A stretch of DNA of 64,000 bases from Mycobacterium colombiense (GTDB taxonomy: Bacteria > Actinomycetota > Actinomycetes > Mycobacteriales > Mycobacteriaceae), in NCBI RefSeq assembly GCF_001672755.1, contig NZ_LZKI01000080.1, forward strand, positions 49,798 through 113,797, given 5' to 3'. Made by a program: the position numbers and the translations under genes. The notes under the pieces were generated by a model, which saw only the letters and a program-made list of their open reading frames with translations, ran no database searches and was not told where the DNA came from. Within the stretch, counting starts at the first letter, position 1; every line of letters begins with the position of its first letter. Of the stretch, positions 34,642-43,214 are shown piece after piece.

Positions 34642-34746
34642 TGCGCGTGAAAGTTCCACCGCCGGTGGGGCTTTCACACGGCATCACCTCTTCATCGCCA
34701 TGCGGGCCGATCGCCCCCCGGCCAGGACGACTTGAGGAAATAATTC

Positions 34747-35514
34747 GTGCCTTCGCTCTTTGACCTCACTGGACATGTTGCGCTGATCACCGGGGCCAAC
34801 TCCGGGATCGGGTTGGGCATGGCACACGGACTCGCCCGAAGTGGCGCCGACGTTTGCATCTGGGGCACCAACGTCGAGCGCAACGAGACTGCTGCGCAGG
34901 AACTCGCAAAGCACGGGACACGGGTGCGGGCGATCCGGTGCGACGTCGGCGACGAGCGTGCGGTGACGATGAGCTTCGCTGAGACACTGGAGCACTTCGG
35001 AAGGGTCGACTCCTGCTTCGCGAACGCGGGAGTGCGCGCTCCCGATATCGCGTTCGTCGACACGAGTCTCACCGATTTTCAAAAGGTCACCCGAGTCAAC
35101 CTCGACGGGGCCTTCCTCACCTTCCGCACCGTGGCGAGACACATGGTGGAGCGCGGCGGCGGAGGTGTACTGGTGGGCACGTCGAGCGTCTCGGCACACC
35201 ACGGCACCCCTCGAGGTCAGGCCTACGCGGCAAGCAAGGCCGGATTGACAGCGATGATCAAGGGGTGCGCGGTGGAACTGGCGCGGCACGGGATCAATGC
35301 GCATTCGATGGTTGTCGGCTGGACCGAGACGCCATTGGTGTCAAGGGAGTTCGGAAACCCGACGTTCGAGGAGAACGTTATGAAGCGGATGCCACAGCGC
35401 CGTTGGGGTGCGCCGGACGATTTCGCGCGGATCGCCGTGTATCTGGCCGGCGGCGTCGGCGGGTTCCACACCGGCGACGAGATCGTCATCGACGGCGGAT
35501 ACTCGATCTTTTAG
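34747..35514 (+). CDS. Short-chain dehydrogenase/reductase
   Basis: A 255-aa classical SDR: cofactor loop ITGANSGIGLGMA, NAG motif in CFANAGVRAP, catalytic Ser in VLVGTSSVSAH, YxxxK in AYAASKAG and C-terminal DEIVIDGGYSIF. The acidic residue expected for NAD preference is not at the usual place (CIWGTN), so NADP is possible. The GTG start at 34747 has GAGGAAATAA upstream. It probably forms a transcript with the NIPSNAP gene. It converges on the flavin reductase gene, with 40 bases between stops. Confidence 0.88.
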   Translation: MPSLFDLTGHVALITGANSGIGLGMAHGLARSGADVCIWGTNVERNETAAQELAKHGTRVRAIRCDVGDERAVTMSFAETLEHFGRVDSCFANAGVRAPDIAFVDTSLTDFQKVTRVNLDGAFLTFRTVARHMVERGGGGVLVGTSSVSAHHGTPRGQAYAASKAGLTAMIKGCAVELARHGINAHSMVVGWTETPLVSREFGNPTFEENVMKRMPQRRWGAPDDFARIAVYLAGGVGGFHTGDEIVIDGGYSIF

Positions 35515-35554
35515 AAACTCGCTCGGCTCGGACATGTCGCCGGTGCGTCATCCA

Positions 35555-36091
35555 CTACTCGTCGTCGGCGAAGTCGGCCACATCTCCTTCGAACCCGAGG
35601 ACCGCGAGTCGGCGGAACTTGCTCCCGTGGAAGACAAGTGGCGCAGCCTCGGGATTGGCTTGAAGGCCGTGGATTTCGAGTACCGCGACGGCGTGGTCAC
35701 CTGCCGGAACTTCGGCGTGTATGGAGCACTCCAGCCACGCGGTGGCACCGTGTACGAATACGCCGCCTCCGGACGATCGGTCCCAGGCAACGTCGGCGAA
35801 GCGGTCAGTGGTGTTTCGGGCGAGGCTCATGCAGATGTCGTCTTGACCCTGCGCCAGCACGCTGATTCCCAGTCTGGGCCGCTGACGCAGCCTCTGCCAC
35901 GTGAACGAGGAGGATTGGAAGCAGACCGACACGAGTGGGGGCGCGATCGACACCGACGTGAACGAGCTGGCGGCCATGCCGACCGGTTCGTCATCGACCA
36001 TCGCGCATACTGCGGTGACTCCAGACGGGAAGCACCCGAACGCCCGGCGCAACAGGGCGGGATCGGCGTTAGGCGACTCGAAAGCAATCAT
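35555..36091 (-). CDS. Flavin reductase-like protein (oxygenase reductase component)
   Basis: A 178-aa FMN-binding split-barrel of the HpaC/HsaB type: FPSGVTAVCAMVDDEPVGMAASSFTSVS, PLVSVCFQSSSFTWQRL and FHGSKFRRL. Such proteins supply reduced flavin to a two-component monooxygenase. Matching oxygenase candidates in the window are the LLM proteins; no HsaA-like flavin oxygenase is seen. ATG 36091 has AAGGG upstream. The 200 bases to the next gene upstream hold a 19-base element shared with 37856. Confidence 0.83.
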   Translation of the reverse strand: MIAFESPNADPALLRRAFGCFPSGVTAVCAMVDDEPVGMAASSFTSVSIAPPLVSVCFQSSSFTWQRLRQRPRLGISVLAQGQDDICMSLARNTTDRFADVAWDRSSGGGVFVHGATAWLECSIHAEVPAGDHAVAVLEIHGLQANPEAAPLVFHGSKFRRLAVLGFEGDVADFADDE

Positions 36092-36291
36092 TGTCAGCCC
36101 TTCGAAATTGATACGGCGAGAACATCACTCGCCAGGAAATCGCGAGTTCACAGTCCGACCGGATCGAAGACGTCGTAGCGACCTTCCTTGCATCGTGAGT
36201 TCCATGATGGCCTGGACGGTCATTTCCACCTCTATCGTTGTGGTTTGACCCGCGCATCGCCCGTGTGCGCTGGCGCGTTCGCACGGGGTGC

Positions 36292-37173
36292 CTATGTCGT
36301 GACTGGACTGGTGCCCTGCGCCAGCATCTTGGCGGTGATGTCGGGTCCGTGGCGATTGTCGAATTCGTGGAATGTGGTTTGGATTTCGGTGTGCACGGCT
36401 TCGACGAGCGGCAACCAGTCGCCGTGCGTAATGATCAGGAACTGCCCCTGCTGCATGGCTTCGACAACCTGCTCACCGACGCGATTGGGGTCGGCACCCT
36501 GTGCCAGTAGTGCGTTGTTGCCTTCGACCGCAGCGGTGTTCACCTCTACGCCAAGCAGTTTCGCTTCACCTTCGCCAGAACTTTCGCTGATGCGGGTGTT
36601 CACCGTTCCGGGGCACAGCACCGAGACGCCGATATCGGTGCCCTCGAGTTCACCGCGCAGCACCATCGACAGACCGAAGCTGGCGAATTTCGCCGAGGAG
36701 TAGGCGCCGACTCGGACCATCGGCACGATGCCGGCCATCGACGCGGTGTTGACGATGTGGGCGCGGCCACCACGGCTCTTGAAGCGCGGCAGGAAGGTGG
36801 CCAGGCCGATGAACTGCCCTTCGACATTGATCTTGTAGACCCAGCGCCAGACTTCCAGCGGCGTCTTGTCGAGTTCTCCACCGCCGTTGGCACCGGCGTT
36901 GTTGCACAGGATCGAGATCGGGCCGAGGACCTGCTCCGCCCGATCGGCCGCCGCCGCCCATTGGTCGGCGTCGGTGACGTCGAGCGGCACAGCCACCACG
37001 GTGCCGCCGGCATCGGCCAACTCATTTTCGACCTGCGCCAACCTGGTGGCGTCGATATCGGCGAGTGCCACTTTGGTGCCCGCGGCGACGAGCGCGCGGG
37101 CCATCCCAAGCCCCATCCCCGAGGCCGCTCCGGTGACGAAAGCTGCTTGCCCTGCTGGCCAATTCATTGTCAT
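36292..37173 (-). CDS. Short-chain dehydrogenase/reductase
   Basis: A 293-aa SDR, longer than the classical 250: FVTGAASGMGLGMAR, ALADIDATRL (the Asp suggests NAD), CNNAGANGGG, VNTASMAG and YSSAKFASFGLS. A C-terminal extension runs to ITHGDWLPLVEAVHTEIQ. ATG 37173 (MTMNWPAG) is used; 37167 is an alternative. The promoter side shows TATGGT 6 bases before ATG 37173, a possible leaderless -10, and a CTGACA-N8-TGTCA palindrome 20 bases upstream. The substrate is unknown. Confidence 0.87.
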   Translation of the reverse strand: MTMNWPAGQAAFVTGAASGMGLGMARALVAAGTKVALADIDATRLAQVENELADAGGTVVAVPLDVTDADQWAAAADRAEQVLGPISILCNNAGANGGGELDKTPLEVWRWVYKINVEGQFIGLATFLPRFKSRGGRAHIVNTASMAGIVPMVRVGAYSSAKFASFGLSMVLRGELEGTDIGVSVLCPGTVNTRISESSGEGEAKLLGVEVNTAAVEGNNALLAQGADPNRVGEQVVEAMQQGQFLIITHGDWLPLVEAVHTEIQTTFHEFDNRHGPDITAKMLAQGTSPVTT

Positions 37174-37192
37174 GCAGACACCATATTCCAAT

Positions 37193-37212
37193 CTGACATA
37201 TCTGCGTGTCAC
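37193..37212. promoter_or_regulatory. Palindromic operator CTGACATATCTGCGTGTCAC
   Basis: Fits CTGACA-N8-TGTCAG with one mismatch at the last base, 20 bases upstream of the SDR start. This is the only copy of this class inside the cluster that carries the TAGAT sites. Confidence 0.6.
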
Positions 37213-37256
37213 ATTTTTGGTGGTTGGCGGTAAACCAATGCGTGACGTACTCGCCC

Positions 37257-37796
37257 TTAAGACATCAGTGTCGTCAGGTCGCGGATGGGATCGGTGCCGT
37301 CCCAGTCGGCTGCGGATGCCGCAGCGGCGGCGAATATATCCACCACCAGACCACTCCGCCCCATCAGTTCTGTCATACAACCGGTCATTGCCCGCGTGTC
37401 GACGTAGGCGACCGGGGTTTGGCCCGCGACCACTCCCCTCATCACCACCTCGAAGCCATGCCCTTCGTAGTTGCGGCATTCGGCCTCGACGTCATCGACA
37501 AAGCTGCAGAGGTGGTGAAGTCCACTTTCGCCTTCTGCGTAGACGTCGCGGTACGGCGACGATGCTCCACCGTGTTGCTTGATGAGCTCAATCTGGATCG
37601 GACCGGATTGGGCGATCGCGCAACTCATGTCCACCTCGACCGGACTGCCGCGATGCGTCGCTTCAGTGAAGATCCCGCCGACATGTTCACCCACGTAGAA
37701 CGGCCCGATCCCCGCTGTCTGCTGCCAGTGCCGGATAGCGGCGTCGAGATCATCTACGACCCAAGCTACTTGGCAAATCTGCTTTGCTGCGAGCAT
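37257..37796 (-). CDS. VOC/glyoxalase-like protein (methylmalonyl-CoA epimerase type)
   Basis: A 179-aa VOC protein with CQVAWVVDDLDAAIRHWQQTAG, IQIELIKQHGG, GLHHLCSFVDD and YVDTRAMTGCMTELMG, which place the metal ligands as Gln/His, His and Glu. The epimerase-like branch also includes ring-cleavage product enzymes. ATG 37796 (MLAAKQICQVAW) has GAAGGCGAG upstream; the longer frame to 37880 lacks support. The upstream gap holds the 37899 operator and a 19-base element shared with 36102. Confidence 0.8.
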   Translation of the reverse strand: MLAAKQICQVAWVVDDLDAAIRHWQQTAGIGPFYVGEHVGGIFTEATHRGSPVEVDMSCAIAQSGPIQIELIKQHGGASSPYRDVYAEGESGLHHLCSFVDDVEAECRNYEGHGFEVVMRGVVAGQTPVAYVDTRAMTGCMTELMGRSGLVVDIFAAAAASAADWDGTDPIRDLTTLMS

Positions 37797-37898
37797 TTCT
37801 CGCCTTCCGTAGGTGTCGATGCGCCGAGGCTCCGCCGACGGTCTGCCGTACCGGGTCGAAATTGACACGGCGAGTGCCATCGCTTAGCTTCACGTTAT

Positions 37899-37910
37899 TA
37901 GATCGTTCTA
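37899..37910. promoter_or_regulatory. Operator TAGATCGTTCTA
   Basis: One mismatch from TAGAT-N2-ATCTA. It lies between divergent genes, about 103 bases from the VOC start and 82 bases from the FadE-type start, and could serve both. Confidence 0.65.
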
Positions 37911-37991
37911 TCTATCGCAAGGCTGGTTCTCATCCTCACCCCCGGCCCGATGTGACTTTTGGCGAGCCTGTCTTGATTACTGGAGCTGAAG

Positions 37992-39179
37992 TTGAGCACT
38001 GAAGGCGAATCCGCGCGAGTAGCGCAAGCGGCGCGCGACGTCGTGCGAGAGCACGACCCCCGATCCGTTTCGCCCGTCGAGTTCTTCGGGGCATGGTTCG
38101 ACGCCGGACTGTCCTGGGTGCACTTCCCCGAAGGCCTTGGCGGACTCGGCGTCTCACGCGGTCACCAGTCGGTCGCGGATGCGATCCTGCAGGAGGCCGG
38201 CTTCCCCGCACCGGCCACCATGAACCTCATCGGCTACGGCATGGCCGCACCGACGCTGCGTGAGCACGCGCAGACCGAGCAGCTCAAGCGTGAGTGGTTG
38301 CGTCCGCTCGCAAGCACCGAGGAGATCTGGTGCCAGCTGTTTTCCGAGCCCGGCGCCGGGTCTGACCTAGCAGGGTTGTCCACCTCGGCGGTCCTCGACG
38401 GTGACGACTGGGTGGCTAACGGGCAGAAGGTGTGGACTACCCTCGCGCACCGCGCCAGCTGGGCGCTGCTTATCGCCCGAACCGACCCGGACGTGCCAAA
38501 GCACAAGGGCCTCACCTACTTCGTCGTCGATATGCGTGCCCCGGGTGTGGAAACGCGCCCGCTGCGCCAGATGACCGGCCACGCCGAGTTCAACGAGGTG
38601 TACCTCAACGATGTCCGCATCCCGGACGCGCACCGGCTGGGCGCGGTCGGCGCCGGCTGGCATGTCGCGATGACCACTCTCATGAACGAACGCAACTCGA
38701 TCGGCGCCAGCGGGTCCCGTCGCGGCGACGGCACCATTGCCGACGCCGTCGCGCTGTGGAGCCAGCGACCAGATCGGCACACCCCGGTGCTACGCGACCG
38801 CCTCGCCCGGCTCTGGCTGCGATCGGAGGCACAGCGGCTGACCTCGGAGCGCGCCCGTGCCACCGCCACCGTCCGCGGCCCGGGCCCGGAGGGGTCGATC
38901 GACAAGCTCGTCGGCGCCGAACTGAACCAGCAGGTCTACGAATTCTGCATGGACCTGCTCGGACCGGAGGGGCTGTTCTACGGCGACTACACCATGCGCG
39001 CCGCCAGTCCCGATGACGACCAAGGGCCGGTGCAGCAGCGCTTCCTGCGCTCACGCGCCAACACCATCGAAGGCGGTACCTCCGAGGTACTGCGCAATGT
39101 CCTCGGCGAACGGATTCTGGGTCTGCCCGGCGATCTGCGCGCCGACTCCGGACCCTGGCGTGAGGTACCTCGTGGCTGA
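37992..39179 (+). CDS. Acyl-CoA dehydrogenase (FadE-type), first of a pair
   Basis: A 395-aa flavoprotein with WCQLFSEPGAGSDLAGLST (flavin-binding), NGQKVWTTLAHRASW and C-terminal NTIEGGTSEVLRNVLGERILGLP, where the Glu in the EGGTSE region corresponds to the catalytic-base loop. It would oxidise an acyl-CoA to the enoyl-CoA. The start is TTG 37992 (LSTEGESARV), with AGCTGAAG before it. It overlaps the second dehydrogenase by 8 bases. Paired genes of this kind form alpha2-beta2 enzymes on steroid side chains in mycobacteria; that is inference here. Confidence 0.88.
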   Translation: MSTEGESARVAQAARDVVREHDPRSVSPVEFFGAWFDAGLSWVHFPEGLGGLGVSRGHQSVADAILQEAGFPAPATMNLIGYGMAAPTLREHAQTEQLKREWLRPLASTEEIWCQLFSEPGAGSDLAGLSTSAVLDGDDWVANGQKVWTTLAHRASWALLIARTDPDVPKHKGLTYFVVDMRAPGVETRPLRQMTGHAEFNEVYLNDVRIPDAHRLGAVGAGWHVAMTTLMNERNSIGASGSRRGDGTIADAVALWSQRPDRHTPVLRDRLARLWLRSEAQRLTSERARATATVRGPGPEGSIDKLVGAELNQQVYEFCMDLLGPEGLFYGDYTMRAASPDDDQGPVQQRFLRSRANTIEGGTSEVLRNVLGERILGLPGDLRADSGPWREVPRG

Positions 39180-40353
39180 CCAGAATTCGATCCCAAGCGC
39201 ACAATTCGCGTTCACGCCGGAGCAGCAGGAGTTGCGCACGGCTGTGCGCCGCTTCTGCGCCGAGCATTCCGACGAGTCCACCGTCCGGCGGCTGATGGAG
39301 TCCACCCCCACGTTCGACCAGAAGGCATGGTGGCGGCTCGGGTCCGAACTGGGTGTGCTCGGACTCGGTGTCCCGGAGGAGCTCGACGGCTCCGGCGGCG
39401 GTCTCGTCGACGCCGCCATCGTCGTCGAGGAGCTGGGCGCTGTCCTGTTCTGCGGGCCTGTCTTCGGCACCGTCGCGTTGGCGATCCCGGCGCTCGTCGC
39501 CGCACCGGACAGCTCGGTGCGCACCGATACGCTTGGCCCGCTCGTCGCGGGCACCCGGACCGCCGCATTCGCGGTCCCGGAAAAGGCAGGGTGCTACCCC
39601 GTCGATGCTGTGATCCTGCGGGCCAACGGCTCTCGCGACACGTGGGCCGTTTCCGGAACCGTGGAGGGCGTCGTGGACGCGGCCGCGGCGGACGACCTGC
39701 TCATCGCCGCGACCGGCTCGGACGGGGCGGCGCTGTTTGTCGTGGACGCCCTCGGGCCCGGGGTGGAGCGCACCACGCTGTCCACGATGGACCTGACTCG
39801 ACCGCAAGCCACGGTACGGCTGACCGACGCCCCCGCCCGGCTACTCGCCGGCCCGGACGAAGCGGCGCGCGTCTGCCAGCACGCACTGCACGTCGGTGCG
39901 GTGCTGTTGGCGGCCGAGCAGGTCGGCGGTGCCCAACATCTGCTCGACCTGAGCGTCTCGTATGCCAAGGAACGTTTGCAGTTCGGCCGACCTATCGGTT
40001 CGTTCCAGGCTGTCAAGCACCGGCTCGCCGACATGCTCGTCGATCAGGAGCACGCCCGCTCCGCGGCCTACTACGGGGCCTGGGCTCTCCAGGACGGCAC
40101 CGACGACCCGGCGCTCGTTGCGTCGATCGCGCAAGCAACCTGCTCGACCGCCTTCACCCGGATCGCAAGGGACACAGTCCAAGTACACGGCGGGATCGGC
40201 TTCACCTGGGAGCACCAAGCGCACCTGTATTTCAAGCGCGCCTTTACCGACACCGCTCTCCTGGGCTCCCCCGAGGAGCACCGTTCGCGGATCGCCGATT
40301 TCGTGCTCGACAATCCGATGGCCGGTCACGCAGTCACGGTCGCCACCGGCTGA
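39172..40353 (+). CDS. Acyl-CoA dehydrogenase (FadE-type), second of a pair
   Basis: A 393-aa acyl-CoA dehydrogenase-fold protein: FAFTPEQQELRTAVRRFC, LGLGVPEELDGSGGG, YAKERLQFGRPIGSFQAVKH and VHGGIGFTWEHQAHLYFKRA. The middle domain is diverged and the usual flavin motif is weak, as in the non-catalytic partner of heteromeric enzymes. GTG 39172 is used because it overlaps the first gene's stop. It probably joins the preceding gene product in one complex. Confidence 0.87.
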   Translation: MADQNSIPSAQFAFTPEQQELRTAVRRFCAEHSDESTVRRLMESTPTFDQKAWWRLGSELGVLGLGVPEELDGSGGGLVDAAIVVEELGAVLFCGPVFGTVALAIPALVAAPDSSVRTDTLGPLVAGTRTAAFAVPEKAGCYPVDAVILRANGSRDTWAVSGTVEGVVDAAAADDLLIAATGSDGAALFVVDALGPGVERTTLSTMDLTRPQATVRLTDAPARLLAGPDEAARVCQHALHVGAVLLAAEQVGGAQHLLDLSVSYAKERLQFGRPIGSFQAVKHRLADMLVDQEHARSAAYYGAWALQDGTDDPALVASIAQATCSTAFTRIARDTVQVHGGIGFTWEHQAHLYFKRAFTDTALLGSPEEHRSRIADFVLDNPMAGHAVTVATG

Positions 40354-40885
40354 ACTGCCTTGCCTTCGCGTTCGCCGGCGTTCGAGGGCATTGAATCATC
40401 AACGCGCCGAACAGGTCTCGACGGCATGGGGCGAAGAGTAGAACACCGTCAGCAGTGAGTAGACTTGCCTCGCCGCGTCGCGTGGTAGCCAGTGGCCGAC
40501 CCCGTACTCAGGGCGTCTATGAGCGCTACTCCGCAGGAATGCGGGTTAAATCCCCGACTCCGCTCGATGCGCTCGCAGCCAGGCCCCGCGAGCTGGCCGT
40601 GGCTGCCCCGGCCGCTCTCGGCTGACGCCGAATGCCCTCGGGTAACAGGGATTACGACGGCCTGGCGGGCACGGGGTGAGTTTCACGCGCCAGGCTTTTC
40701 TACAGGACCGCGTCGTTTGATGGTCGCTCAGAAGCCACTCGTACTGCAGAGGGCCAAGCTCAGCCGGACAGAGAAGCCCGCCGACGGTGGCTCTCGCGGT
40801 GGCCCCGCTACGAGGCCACCGCGAAAGGACACCATTTCATTGCCAATACCGAACCGCTACCGCGTCTTTCGACGAGTGCCGGAGG
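40354..40885. other. Gene-poor interval between convergent genes
   Basis: These 532 bases lie between the FadE-type stop and the SnoaL-like stop. One frame (40492-40893) is open but has Arg/Pro-rich low-complexity composition and overlaps the convergent gene, so I do not call it. A strong hairpin lies at 40794-40824. No tRNA or known RNA is recognised. Confidence 0.5.
40794..40824. terminator. Strong hairpin, candidate bidirectional terminator
   Basis: TCGCGGTGGCC pairs perfectly with GGCCACCGCGA (11 bp) around a 9-base loop. It has no T-run, as is common in mycobacteria. It is located between convergent genes, 61 bases from the SnoaL-like stop. Confidence 0.55.
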
Positions 40886-41404
40886 CTAGTTGATGGTAAT
40901 TCCGTGACGCTCGGCCACCTCGTACGCATCATGCCTGTCGATCATTGGAGCCACATCGCTCAGCTTCGTGACGCCGGGCACGCTGGCAAAATCCGGACCA
41001 AGGTTTTCGGCCATCATCGCCGCGAAGTTGGTGTCCATGTACATCCGCTCGCCAGAAATCAGCCTCTGCTCGGGATCGAAGGACATAACGACGATGTAGT
41101 TGCCGGTAACCCGCTCGCCGGCGGAGGTGGTGAACGACACGTGCGCTTCGCGGACCAGAGTGTTAGCCGCGATGGCATGCACTCGCATCTTGGCTGCCAC
41201 ATTTCGGCTCCGAGTGCCGGGCATGATGCGGCTGTACGCCTCACGAACGGCGTCGTAGCCGTCGAAGGCAAACCCGAGGGTCGGAAGCTCGTAGTGCGGA
41301 TTGTCAACCAGGGTCGCCATTGTGGCGTCGAGGTCTTCCTCCAACTCGCCTTTCTCGTGCGCGAGCAGGATTGCTTCCATTTCCTTCTTGGTCATTTCTT
41401 CCAT
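40886..41404 (-). CDS. SnoaL-like (NTF2-fold) protein, second copy
   Basis: A 172-aa relative of the protein at 22251, sharing LDATMATLVDNPHYELPTLG, ERVTGNYIVVMSF, LISGERMYMDTNFA and DFASVPGVTKLSDVAP. ATG 41404 (MEEMTKKEMEAI) is used, with GGAG upstream; ATG 41395 is an alternative. Likely a small-molecule isomerase, cyclase or hydrolase, not defined. Two TAGAT operators lie in the 472-base gap shared with the divergent AcuI-like gene. Confidence 0.78.
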   Translation of the reverse strand: MEEMTKKEMEAILLAHEKGELEEDLDATMATLVDNPHYELPTLGFAFDGYDAVREAYSRIMPGTRSRNVAAKMRVHAIAANTLVREAHVSFTTSAGERVTGNYIVVMSFDPEQRLISGERMYMDTNFAAMMAENLGPDFASVPGVTKLSDVAPMIDRHDAYEVAERHGITIN

Positions 41405-41530
41405 GGCCTGCGGGGTCTCCTTTGATCCATCACTGAGCTGAGATCGCATCCATCGCCGACCTGGGTCGCGTCCCCCGATGCCGAGGTTTGGCTCGACGCC
41501 GGCAAAGCATTCGGCCCACATCACATTAGA

Positions 41531-41542
41531 TAGATTGATCTA
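41531..41542. promoter_or_regulatory. Operator TAGATTGATCTA
   Basis: Perfect palindrome, 127 bases upstream of the SnoaL-like start. Identical to the site at 34291. Confidence 0.7.
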
Positions 41543-41677
41543 GGTCTATGAGGCTACTCACAATCTGCTCTTGTCGTCAACGGTCCCACACGGAACCTGC
41601 GTATGGGGTTGGCCCACACGCCACAGGAATGGCCGACGGTTGACGAAGTCGCGCCACAGTGATTACGCTCGCTCCAC

Positions 41678-41689
41678 TAGATCAATCTA
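41678..41689. promoter_or_regulatory. Operator TAGATCAATCTA
   Basis: Perfect palindrome, 188 bases upstream of the AcuI-like start. Identical to the site at 33422. The rest of the 41405-41876 gap shows no gene. Confidence 0.7.
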
Positions 41690-41876
41690 TCGCCTGCCTG
41701 TCGGGGCCTCGCGCACGGCGCCGCTCGTTACGGGTTTCAGCATGCAGGTGGCCGGTCCGATCGGCGATCGATCTGGTCTCCGTTGCAGTCAACAGTGAAG
41801 AAAGCGCTTGCCCGAGACCACACTCGCTGCGGCCTCCGCAGCCGTTGTCGCTGGGTGCCCGATCCAGGAGAGTGAC

Positions 41877-42869
41877 ATGACCAATTCTTTTAACGCGTTC
41901 GTCTTGAATAAGGATGACGCCGGGTTCCGTGCCGGCGTACAGCAGCTCACGCTCGATGACCTGCCGGCAGGCGACGTCACCGTGCGCGTGCAGTACTCGA
42001 GCGTCAACTACAAGGATGGCCTGGCGTGCCTCCCGGAGAGCCCTGTGGTGGCGTCCTACCCGATGGTGCCGGGCATCGACCTCGCGGGCACGGTTGTCGA
42101 GTCGAGCGACCCGCGCTTCACCGCCGGCCAAGAAGTGCTCGCAATCGGCCGCGACCTGGGCATAGCGCAATTCGGCGGCTACGCCGAGTACGCACGTCTG
42201 TCCAGCGACTGGCTCGAGCCGCTGCCTAAGGGGCTCACGCTAAAAGAGGCAATGGCGCTGGGTACGGCCGGCTTCACCGCTGCACTGTCGATTCAACGAC
42301 TCGAGCAGAACGGGCTGAAGCCGGGCGACGGACCCGTGCTCGTAACGGGCGCCACCGGCGGCGTGGGCAGCACGGCGGTGAACATGCTCGCGGGCCTCGG
42401 CTACGAAGTCGCCGCCAGCACCGGCAAGGAGTCGGAGCACGAGTACCTCCAACAGCTGGGCGCCAGCAAGATCCTTGGTCGCGAAGACGTCTCAGCGGAG
42501 AGCAACAGCCCACTGGAGGCCGAGCTCTGGGCCGGAGCTGTGGACCCGGTGGGTGCAGACACAACCGCCTACCTGCTGCGCACTACGCGTTACGGCGGCT
42601 CGGTCGCGACCTGTGGGCTCACCGGCGGTTTCGCGGTGAACACCACCGTGTTGCCGTTCATCCTGCGCGGCGTCAACCTGCTGGGTATCGACTCCGTTCA
42701 GTGCCCGGCCCACGTGCGCGCCGTAGTCTGGCAGCGTCTCGGAGCGGACCTCAAACCAAAGAATCTGGCGGACAGCATCTCTCACGAGGTCGGCCTTGAC
42801 GAAGTCCCGTCGGTGACTGCGAGCATTCTCGGCGGTGGTGTCAAGGGCCGAACGATCGTGCGGCTGTAG
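41877..42869 (+). CDS. Zinc-independent MDR oxidoreductase, YhdH/AcuI (acryloyl-CoA reductase) type
   Basis: A 330-aa quinone-oxidoreductase-fold enzyme: SSVNYKDGLACLP, PGIDLAGTVVES, GTAGFTAALSIQRLE, VLVTGATGGVGSTAVNML and CGLTGGFAVNTTVLPFILRGVNLLGIDS, which together mark the YhdH/AcuI branch. It reduces an enoyl-CoA or conjugated carbonyl with NADPH. ATG 41877 has AGGAGAGTGAC directly upstream. No catalytic zinc cysteines, as expected. A role in handling short enoyl-CoA products of the pathway is plausible. Confidence 0.88.
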   Translation: MTNSFNAFVLNKDDAGFRAGVQQLTLDDLPAGDVTVRVQYSSVNYKDGLACLPESPVVASYPMVPGIDLAGTVVESSDPRFTAGQEVLAIGRDLGIAQFGGYAEYARLSSDWLEPLPKGLTLKEAMALGTAGFTAALSIQRLEQNGLKPGDGPVLVTGATGGVGSTAVNMLAGLGYEVAASTGKESEHEYLQQLGASKILGREDVSAESNSPLEAELWAGAVDPVGADTTAYLLRTTRYGGSVATCGLTGGFAVNTTVLPFILRGVNLLGIDSVQCPAHVRAVVWQRLGADLKPKNLADSISHEVGLDEVPSVTASILGGGVKGRTIVRL

Positions 42870-43214
42870 GCGACATAGAAGAGGTCCGTGGAACCAGAAT
42901 GGGAACAGATGACTAACTCATATTCCTGGCGCCCCACGTCGGTCCCCACTATCCCGGAGATGACTCCACTTCGGTGCGTACCCTGACTCATCCCTCGTTG
43001 ATGATTCCTGGTCGGCCCGACAACACTTCCAAGGGGAAGCACGCCCGGGGGTCGCGCCCGTCGGCCTGCCGCGATCATCGAGCTTCGAAGGTGGGCACGA
43101 CGGTAGCTCTCGTACAGAACAAGCGACTGACCGAGAGAGCCAAACGCCCAACAACATCGAAATACCGCCGTATGGCGGGTTATTCAATCAACCGATCGAT
43201 ACCACGGTGGGAAT
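42870..43214. other. Intergenic region upstream of the alcohol dehydrogenase gene
   Basis: These 345 bases hold no gene I can support. A small inverted repeat, CCGCC-GTAT-GGCGG, lies at 43165-43178, 37 bases before the next start. Confidence 0.45.

Noticed and set aside
40540..40570. A tRNA or tmRNA-like segment (GGGTTAAATCCCC)
   Set aside because: The T-arm resemblance is isolated; no acceptor stem, anticodon arm or CCA end could be folded around it.
40492..40893. A 133-codon plus frame in the gap after the FadE-type pair
   Set aside because: Arg/Pro/Ser-rich composition without domain features, overlap with the convergent SnoaL-like gene and no ribosome site.
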